A stretch of DNA of 17,859 nucleotides from CANHVK01 sp046304235 (GTDB taxonomy: Bacteria; Bacteroidota; Bacteroidia; Flavobacteriales_D; Crocinitomicaceae): assembly GCA_046304235.1 (NCBI GenBank), contig JBKCEW010000068.1, positions 1 through 17,859 on the forward strand, read 5' to 3'. Position numbers and translations under genes: made by a program. The first letter of the stretch is position 1. Each line of letters starts with the position of its first letter. The notes beneath the pieces are model-generated. The model was given only the letters and a program-made list of their open reading frames with translations, was not told the origin of the DNA and made no database searches. Below, piece after piece: positions 13,049-17,859 of this stretch.

Positions 13049-13130
13049 TACCCAGGGCGGGAATCGAACCCGCACTCCTCGCGGAACTGGATTTTGAATC
13101 CAGCGCGTCTACCAATTCCGCCACCTGGGC
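13049..13130 (-). tRNA. tRNA-Leu (anticodon CAA)
   Basis: An 82-base class II tRNA read on the minus strand. The acceptor stem is GCCCAGG/CCTGGGT, with a G-U first pair and discriminator A; CCA is not encoded. The D-stem is GCG/CGC with D-loop GAATTGGTAGA. The anticodon stem CTGGA/TCCAG closes TTCAAAA, giving anticodon CAA, which reads UUG. A variable arm (TTCCGCGAGGAGT) and the T-arm GCGGG-TTCGATT-CCCGC follow. Its 5' part is duplicated upstream (13131-13249) and its 3' part twice downstream (12239-12278, 12644-12683), yet this copy is intact. A consensus promoter lies at 13312-13341. Confidence 0.97.
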
Positions 13131-13249
13131 ATTTAAGGTTGCGTCTACCTCCCGATAGCTATCGGGATCGCCACCTGGGCATTTAAGGTTGCATCTACCT
13201 CCCGATAGCTATCGGGATCCGCCACCTGGGCATTTAAGGTTGAATCTAT
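13131..13249 (-). repeat. Tandem ~51-bp array of tRNA-Leu 5' ends carrying a D-loop palindrome
   Basis: Two units (13131-13180, 50 bp; 13181-13231, 51 bp) and a degenerate remnant (13232-13249) lie directly upstream of tRNA-Leu. On the minus strand the complete unit is the leader AACCTTAAAT, tRNA bases 1-14 (GCCCAGGTGGCGGA), the palindrome TCCCGATAGCTATCGGGA, then GGTAGACGC or GGTAGATGC, which is the rest of the D-loop and D-stem. The intact tRNA has ATT where the palindrome sits. Palindromes are at 13150-13167 and 13200-13217. The unit nearest the tRNA has lost one G. D-arm remnants decay with distance: GGTAGACGC, GGTAGATGC, GATAGATTC. Confidence 0.88.
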
Positions 13250-13282
13250 CTAATAAATCAAGACAACAGCATCAAAACAATT

Positions 13283-13298
13283 TGAACACGTTTGTTCA
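13283..13298. promoter_or_regulatory. Inverted repeat in the tRNA-Leu leader
   Basis: TGAACA-CGTT-TGTTCA is a perfect 6-bp inverted repeat just downstream of the predicted tRNA-Leu transcription start. It could be a small RNA hairpin or a protein-binding site; nothing else supports either. Confidence 0.3.
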
Positions 13299-13311
13299 CC
13301 GAATTGGTTTG

Positions 13312-13341
13312 CAAATATAATAACAAAAATTGTTATTACAA
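13312..13341 (-). promoter_or_regulatory. Consensus Bacteroidota promoter for tRNA-Leu
   Basis: On the minus strand TTG (13339-13341), 19 bp, TATATTTG (13312-13319). Spacer and elements match the -33/-7 consensus. The transcript would start near 13305 and run through the D-loop palindrome array before reaching the tRNA, and through the GIY-YIG units if the terminators are read through. Confidence 0.8.
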
Positions 13342-13398
13342 GTATCTTTCCAAACTACTCTGATTTAAAGTGTACAAAACAATAGTAACTGTTTAGGT

Positions 13399-15627
13399 TT
13401 AATCTTTTAAGATTTTTACAATTACAAATTCTGTTCTTCTGTTTTTCTGATGTAGTGCTTCAGAATATTTATTTTCATCTTTCATATCACACTTACAGTG
13501 GTTTGCTAGTTTTGATTCACCGTATCCTTTACCGTAAATACGTTTCTCTTCTATTCCGCGTTCAATGATATAATTTCTAGAAGATTCAGCTCTTCGATAG
13601 GATAAATCTTCATTAAACACTTCGCTTCCTCTACAGTCAGTATGTGAACCTAATTCAATGTAAATTTCTGGATGTTTCTTTAAGATAGTTACAATTTTAT
13701 CCAATTCTAAAGCTGCATCAGGTCTAATGTTGTCTTTATTAAAATCGAAATAGATCGGATTTATTTTTAGGGCACTTCCTAACTCAAGTCCTTTTTCAAT
13801 TTTATATAAATCAATATCAAGAAGTTCATTGATAGAATAAACACCAGATTGATTTATTTTTTTTTCATACTTTATTTCTTTACCTAAATAACCTTCTTTT
13901 TCTATTCTTAATTTAAGACTCAATGAATCTCCTATTTTGTGATTTGGTAATTTAAAATAAATCTCTCCATTAATATCAGTTACAAAAGACATTGTTTTTT
14001 TGGCTTCTCTAATAATAATATTAACATTTTCAATGTCTTTACCCGATTGTTTTTCTTTGATTTTAGCGTGGAGATAAAACACATCCTTAGGAGCTAAATA
14101 TAGAGTATGTTTGATTTGGTTGTCAGTAGTATCTGAATTAATCAAATCATTTTCACTAGATAAATTTTCAGCTGTAGCGTTTATATTAATCTCTGTTTTT
14201 GGCTCTATAATTACATCAATTTTACCTTCATTATTTGTGTTATAGATGTATGTCTTACCATTTTGTACTAATGAAACTGAAGCATTTTTTACTAATTCAC
14301 CTGTTTCAATATTACGAATAGTTAAGTCTAAATATTTTAATTTAAAGGTCGATAGTATTTGAGCGAAATAAATGTCATCATCTCCCTTGCCTCCATCTCT
14401 ATTTGATGTGAAATAACATTTTGTATAATCGTCATTGACTATGAAACTAAAATCATCCTTTGGAGAGTTAATCCCTTCTCCTAAATTATATATATGTCTG
14501 TAGGAATTGTTATTAAAAGGAGCATAAAAAACATCTAATCCTCCCAAACCTACATGTCCATTTGAAGCAAAAAACAGGTCGCCATTTGCACTTACATACG
14601 GAAACATTTCATTTCCTTCAGTATTTACATCTGGACCTAGATTGATCGGCTTACTCCATTTATTATTTTCTTTAACAATCATCCAAATATCTGTTCCACC
14701 AATTGATCCCGGCATGTCAGATGTAAAAAATAATTTTGAACCATCTTTTGATAATGCAGGGTGACCATAGGAATAATCATTTGGTCCTAAATACAATTGA
14801 TCAATATTTTTCCATTTTCCTTTTTTATTTTTTGTAGCACTATAAATTCTAAGTTTTAATACCCCTTCTTTACTCAACGTTTTTTTATGTAAGTAATTAT
14901 TACGTGTAAAAAACATTATATCTGGGTTATTTGGAGACATTGTGATAGGACCATCATGAAATTTGGTGTTGATTTTACCTTTCAATTTAGATTTATTTTC
15001 AAAAGTCGTATCGTTTAATTTATTGAATTTATATACATCTAAAAAAGCTGTTTTATTCCATTCAAACTCTCTTTTAACATACAATTGATTTTCATCTTCA
15101 GCAACAACAAATAATTCTCCATTTGGAGTAGTAAAAGGGGCAAATTCAATTCCTTTTGTATTAAAATGTAAATTAGTTATCTTGAAATTATTTCTTTTGT
15201 TCTGAATTTCTTTCATAATTTCTTCCTTAGATTCAAACGTCAAACCTCTACTATCCTTAGTGTTCTTTTTTCTAAAAATTTCCATCCACTCATCTGCTTC
15301 TTTCGTCATTTTATTAGAACGCAAAGACATTGAATAATAAAAAGCATCATTGTAAGAATATTCTCCAAACTTTACAAACTCTCCATACCAAAAAGCTGCC
15401 TTTTCAGTATTGTTTATAAAACGATAACTATTAGCTAATCTTTCACTTATGAATTTGTATTCAATTTTTTGACTTGCTAATTCTTCGTATAGATTAATTG
15501 CTTCGGCATAAGCGTAATTATCATAAAATTTATTTGCTCTTTTCAATTTTACATTTTCTTGAGCATAACTAAAAAATTGAATGATTAAAAAGAAAAATAA
15601 AGCGCCTACTATTTTTATCTTGTTCAT
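13399..15627 (-). CDS. T9SS-associated OmpA-family protein with PD40 repeats (PorE-like)
   Basis: A 742-residue protein expected to anchor a T9SS outer-membrane complex to peptidoglycan. MNKIKIVGALFFFLIIQFFSYAQ is the signal peptide; starting at 15687 would overlap the PorP gene and put 20 residues ahead of it. About 25-150 is TPR-like. About 170-420 has PD40 propeller motifs: GPITMSPNNPDIMFF, HPALSKDGSKLFFTSD, MFPYVSANGDLFFAS, and DYTKCYFTSNRDGG. Two carboxypeptidase-regulatory or Cna-B-like domains follow. The last 130 residues are an OmpA domain with PIYFDFNKDNIRP, GSHTDCRGS and HQKNRRTEFVIV, and carry the cysteine insertion HCKCD. It follows PorP/SprF in the operon (10-base gap). Assignment to the PorE-like group rests on domain order and context. 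Confidence 0.88.
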   Translation of the reverse strand: MNKIKIVGALFFFLIIQFFSYAQENVKLKRANKFYDNYAYAEAINLYEELASQKIEYKFISERLANSYRFINNTEKAAFWYGEFVKFGEYSYNDAFYYSMSLRSNKMTKEADEWMEIFRKKNTKDSRGLTFESKEEIMKEIQNKRNNFKITNLHFNTKGIEFAPFTTPNGELFVVAEDENQLYVKREFEWNKTAFLDVYKFNKLNDTTFENKSKLKGKINTKFHDGPITMSPNNPDIMFFTRNNYLHKKTLSKEGVLKLRIYSATKNKKGKWKNIDQLYLGPNDYSYGHPALSKDGSKLFFTSDMPGSIGGTDIWMIVKENNKWSKPINLGPDVNTEGNEMFPYVSANGDLFFASNGHVGLGGLDVFYAPFNNNSYRHIYNLGEGINSPKDDFSFIVNDDYTKCYFTSNRDGGKGDDDIYFAQILSTFKLKYLDLTIRNIETGELVKNASVSLVQNGKTYIYNTNNEGKIDVIIEPKTEININATAENLSSENDLINSDTTDNQIKHTLYLAPKDVFYLHAKIKEKQSGKDIENVNIIIREAKKTMSFVTDINGEIYFKLPNHKIGDSLSLKLRIEKEGYLGKEIKYEKKINQSGVYSINELLDIDLYKIEKGLELGSALKINPIYFDFNKDNIRPDAALELDKIVTILKKHPEIYIELGSHTDCRGSEVFNEDLSYRRAESSRNYIIERGIEEKRIYGKGYGESKLANHCKCDMKDENKYSEALHQKNRRTEFVIVKILKD

Positions 15628-15637
15628 AGTCCGTATT

Positions 15638-16552
15638 TTAGAAGTATCTTGGTGTAATAATTTTGTCATTTTTGAATAAGAAATCATAACTTAAAAACAA
15701 TTCATATGTACCCTTGTTAAAATTATGTAATCTACTCACCGTCTGATCGAAAGACATTCCGAATTTTAACTGATCTGAAACTCGGTAACCAACTAATACA
15801 CCATATGAATCTTTTACTCGGTTCATCACACCAAACGAAAATTTATTTCCATAATAGGCTTCAAGTGATAAATCAACACTGATCGGTGCATTTTGAGTCA
15901 GTTTTGTAAGAAAAGCAGGTTTTAATTTCCAATATTTATTCAATTCAAACACATAGCCCCCAATAATATAATAGTGTCTATTCAATTTTGTGGCATCAGT
16001 GTTATTTTTTGAAATTTTAGTTTCAATTAATTTAGGAGTAGAAACCCCAAAATAACCCTTATCTGTATGGTAATATAAACCCAAACCAATATTAGGAGTC
16101 ACTTTGTAATAATTAAAAGCAAAATTATTATCGTTTGCTTCGTCTAATTTAAGGTGAATTAAATCTGCTTGTATGTAATTCATCATTGCTTTCATACCAA
16201 TATTTAATCTTGCCTTTTTATTTACCTTAATAGAATAAGAATAATCTAACGCAACCGAAGTTTGGTTAATAGGACCTACTTTATCATTTAAAAAGTTAAG
16301 TCCTATCCCAATATTTTTATTGATTATCGGAGTATGTAAAAACAAGTTTTGAGACATTGGAGCTCCCTCTATACCAATCCATTGCTGTCTAAATAAACTC
16401 GATACATTTAAAATTTGACTAGAACCAGCATAAGCAGGATTTACACTTAATGTGTTGTACATATAATGTGTAAACTGAACTTCTTGCTGACTTTTTACTT
16501 GAAAACTGATTATCAGTACAAGAACGATTATTATGTGTTTAATATTTATCAT
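15638..16552 (-). CDS. PorP/SprF family type IX secretion outer-membrane protein
   Basis: A 304-residue outer-membrane beta-barrel of the PorP/SprF family. MINIKHIIIVLVLIISFQVKSQ is the signal peptide. The family hallmark follows at once: QFTHYMYNTLSVNPAYAGS, then RQQWIGIEGAP and GIGLNFLNDKVGP, then strands ending in NFNKGTYELFLSYDF near the C-terminus. Members sit next to T9SS adhesins whose C-terminal domain is of type B, and are needed for their secretion or surface retention (SprF serves SprB in Flavobacterium johnsoniae). Here the adhesin gene is four bases upstream and the OmpA anchor gene ten bases downstream, so the three form one functional operon. Confidence 0.95.
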   Translation of the reverse strand: MINIKHIIIVLVLIISFQVKSQQEVQFTHYMYNTLSVNPAYAGSSQILNVSSLFRQQWIGIEGAPMSQNLFLHTPIINKNIGIGLNFLNDKVGPINQTSVALDYSYSIKVNKKARLNIGMKAMMNYIQADLIHLKLDEANDNNFAFNYYKVTPNIGLGLYYHTDKGYFGVSTPKLIETKISKNNTDATKLNRHYYIIGGYVFELNKYWKLKPAFLTKLTQNAPISVDLSLEAYYGNKFSFGVMNRVKDSYGVLVGYRVSDQLKFGMSFDQTVSRLHNFNKGTYELFLSYDFLFKNDKIITPRYF

Positions 16553-16556
16553 CTTA

Positions 16557-17859
16557 CTAATTATTTAAATAAATGTAACCGTTTAACTTCGTTCCAGCTT
16601 CGTCATTCAATTCAAGAACATAATAATATGTACCGACTGGTAAACGATCATCACCCAATGTGTTTTTAACATTTGGATATCCATCCCATTCATTATTATA
16701 TCCTTCTTTTTCATAAACTAAACTACCCCATCTGTTGTAAATGTATATTTTATTGTTCGGGAATAACTCGATGTTTTTAATAACTAAATAATCATTTTTA
16801 CCATCGTTATTTGGTGAGAAACCTTGCGGAACAAATATTCCATCAAAGTCTAAATAATCTGGTTTACCATCTTCATCAGTATCGTTAATAATTCCATTAT
16901 TACATGGGTCTATCATTGGAGTTTCCTCTGAATCTGGTTTACCATCACCATCTGAATCTAAATCAAGATAATTTGGAATACCGTCTTTATCTAAGTCTGT
17001 TGTTCCCTCTATATAATCTGGAATTCCATCTTTATCAGAATCTTTCAATTTATTATCCACCACTACCATTGCAGAGTCACAAATGTTTTGTGCATCACAC
17101 ATTTTATAGTAGAAAGTATCTAATCCACAATATCCAGGTTTAGGTACATAGGTTATACTTCCATCTGCATTGATGTTTGCTCTACCTTTTATAGCTTGTC
17201 TTGTAATTACGATCGTAGGATCTTTTCCAATAGGGTTTTTATCATTTCTTAATACATGTATCACAATTGGTGTTTGATCATCTGTTTCATCATCATCATC
17301 ATTTGCTTTCGGAACAACATTAACAACTACTTTCAATGTGTCACATTTGTTTGCATTACAAATCGTTATACAAATAGTGTCTTTACCAATATAATTATCA
17401 TCTACTTTATAAGTGATACAGTTACCTATAAGTTTTGCATGATTGTTTTTATTACATGCTATTGATAACGTGTTGTTTCCTCCATCTACATCTGCATATT
17501 CAAAACAATAAGTAATATCCTTAGTAGTAGTTACAACTGTATCGTTTGTAATGAAACCTGGATCATCGTCTACAGGAATCACTTTGATAACTAACAATGC
17601 TGTATCACAAAGTACTGGTGAACCATTGTCACATACTTCATACACTAAGGTATCGTTACCATTTGTATTCGTTGTAGGGAAATACGTGATCTTACCTGTT
17701 GTAGGATCTACCGTTACTGTTCCGTTTTTCGGTTGCTTTTTGATAGTTACCGAAGTTTTGTCAATCGAACCATCAAGATCTGTATCGTTGGTTGTTACAT
17801 CAATAGTTACATCTTGATCTTCGTTTGTTGTTACTTCGTCTTTGTTGGCAATCGGTCCA
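16557..17859 (-). CDS. Large T9SS adhesin with type B (gliding-motility) C-terminal domain, 5' end missing
   Basis: Only the last 433 residues are visible; the reading frame stays open to the right edge (first complete codon GGA at 17858). No start codon should be assigned. Residues 1-98 and about 99-183 are tandem Ig/cadherin-like repeats with NDTD, a Cys pair (VCDNGSPVLCDTA) and V-x-V-x-P linkers; about 186-265 is a third repeat with NDGSITYVPKPGYCGLDTFYYK-like sequence. Residues about 271-340 are calcium-binding TSP3-type repeats (DSDKDGIPDY, DLDKDGIPNYLDLDSDGDGKPD, DTDEDGKPDYLDFDG). Residues 341-433 are the type B sorting domain: VPQGFSPNNDGKNDYL, YIYNRWGSLVYE, W(D)GY, LPVGTYYYVL and GYIYLNN. 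The protein should be exported by the T9SS to the cell surface and held there by PorP/SprF. Confidence 0.93.
   Translation of the reverse strand, partial: GPIANKDEVTTNEDQDVTIDVTTNDTDLDGSIDKTSVTIKKQPKNGTVTVDPTTGKITYFPTTNTNGNDTLVYEVCDNGSPVLCDTALLVIKVIPVDDDPGFITNDTVVTTTKDITYCFEYADVDGGNNTLSIACNKNNHAKLIGNCITYKVDDNYIGKDTICITICNANKCDTLKVVVNVVPKANDDDDETDDQTPIVIHVLRNDKNPIGKDPTIVITRQAIKGRANINADGSITYVPKPGYCGLDTFYYKMCDAQNICDSAMVVVDNKLKDSDKDGIPDYIEGTTDLDKDGIPNYLDLDSDGDGKPDSEETPMIDPCNNGIINDTDEDGKPDYLDFDGIFVPQGFSPNNDGKNDYLVIKNIELFPNNKIYIYNRWGSLVYEKEGYNNEWDGYPNVKNTLGDDRLPVGTYYYVLELNDEAGTKLNGYIYLNN

Noticed and set aside
12930..13124. Minus-strand 64-codon reading frame starting MAELVDALDSKSS
   Set aside because: It is the tRNA-Leu gene translated, a well-known false gene type, and runs out of frame into the nuclease gene.
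13231..13398. Terminator for the PD40/OmpA gene
   Set aside because: No hairpin followed by a U tract could be found between its stop codon and the tRNA-Leu promoter.
15628..15687. N-terminal extension of the PD40/OmpA protein to 15687
   Set aside because: It would overlap the PorP/SprF gene by 50 bases and put 20 residues in front of a clear signal peptide.
17645..17646. GTG at 17645 as the start of the adhesin gene
   Set aside because: The same frame continues without a stop to the window edge and encodes more of the same repeat domain, so the gene is cut by the window.

Overview
The window is AT-rich DNA from a member of the Bacteroidota, most likely a flavobacterium-type gliding or type IX secretion (T9SS) organism. 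The evidence is a PorP/SprF outer-membrane protein, an adhesin ending in a T9SS type B (gliding-motility) sorting domain, OmpA-family proteins with Bacteroidota-style C-termini, many small lipoproteins, and promoters matching the Bacteroidota consensus (TTG, 19 bp, TAnnTTTG). No rRNA is present, so the genus cannot be given.

Layout. Positions 1-171 hold a tandem array of 51-bp units, each the 5' end of a serine tRNA with a palindrome in its D-loop; the intact tRNA-Ser should lie just off the left edge. Positions 271-4619 (minus strand) are a tightly packed run pheS, ytxJ-like bacilliredoxin, glutamine cyclotransferase and tatD, followed after 111 bp by ansA. Positions 4749-5550 (plus) encode two small lipoproteins. 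A DEDDy exonuclease (minus) converges on them at a shared terminator. Positions 6373-8082 (plus) encode a peptide-binding ABC lipoprotein, converging with an outer-membrane barrel protein (8141-8845, minus). Positions 8937-11953 (minus) hold an OmpA protein and three secreted or lipid-anchored proteins, two of them paralogues, starting from a consensus promoter.

Positions 12166-13341 are the most unusual part. A functional tRNA-Leu(CAA) has been remodelled on both sides. On its 3' side are two tandem 405-bp units, each with a small GIY-YIG nuclease gene, a copy of the tRNA T-arm whose T-loop carries the 18-bp palindrome TCCCGAAAGCTTTCGGGA, the rest of the tRNA 3' end, and a copy of the tRNA terminator. 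On its 5' side are two ~51-bp units, each a copy of the tRNA leader and 5' end with the palindrome TCCCGATAGCTATCGGGA in the D-loop. In both loops the palindrome replaces exactly the three bases ATT. The tRNA-Ser array at the left edge has the same architecture and unit length. This looks like a tRNA-gene-targeting palindromic element family, one branch of which carries a GIY-YIG nuclease, that leaves an intact tRNA behind each time it inserts.

Positions 13399-17859 (minus) are a T9SS surface-adhesin operon: a large repeat adhesin (start beyond the right edge), PorP/SprF, and a PD40/OmpA cell-wall-anchoring protein. Together they would export the adhesin, hold it at the cell surface and tether the complex to peptidoglycan.
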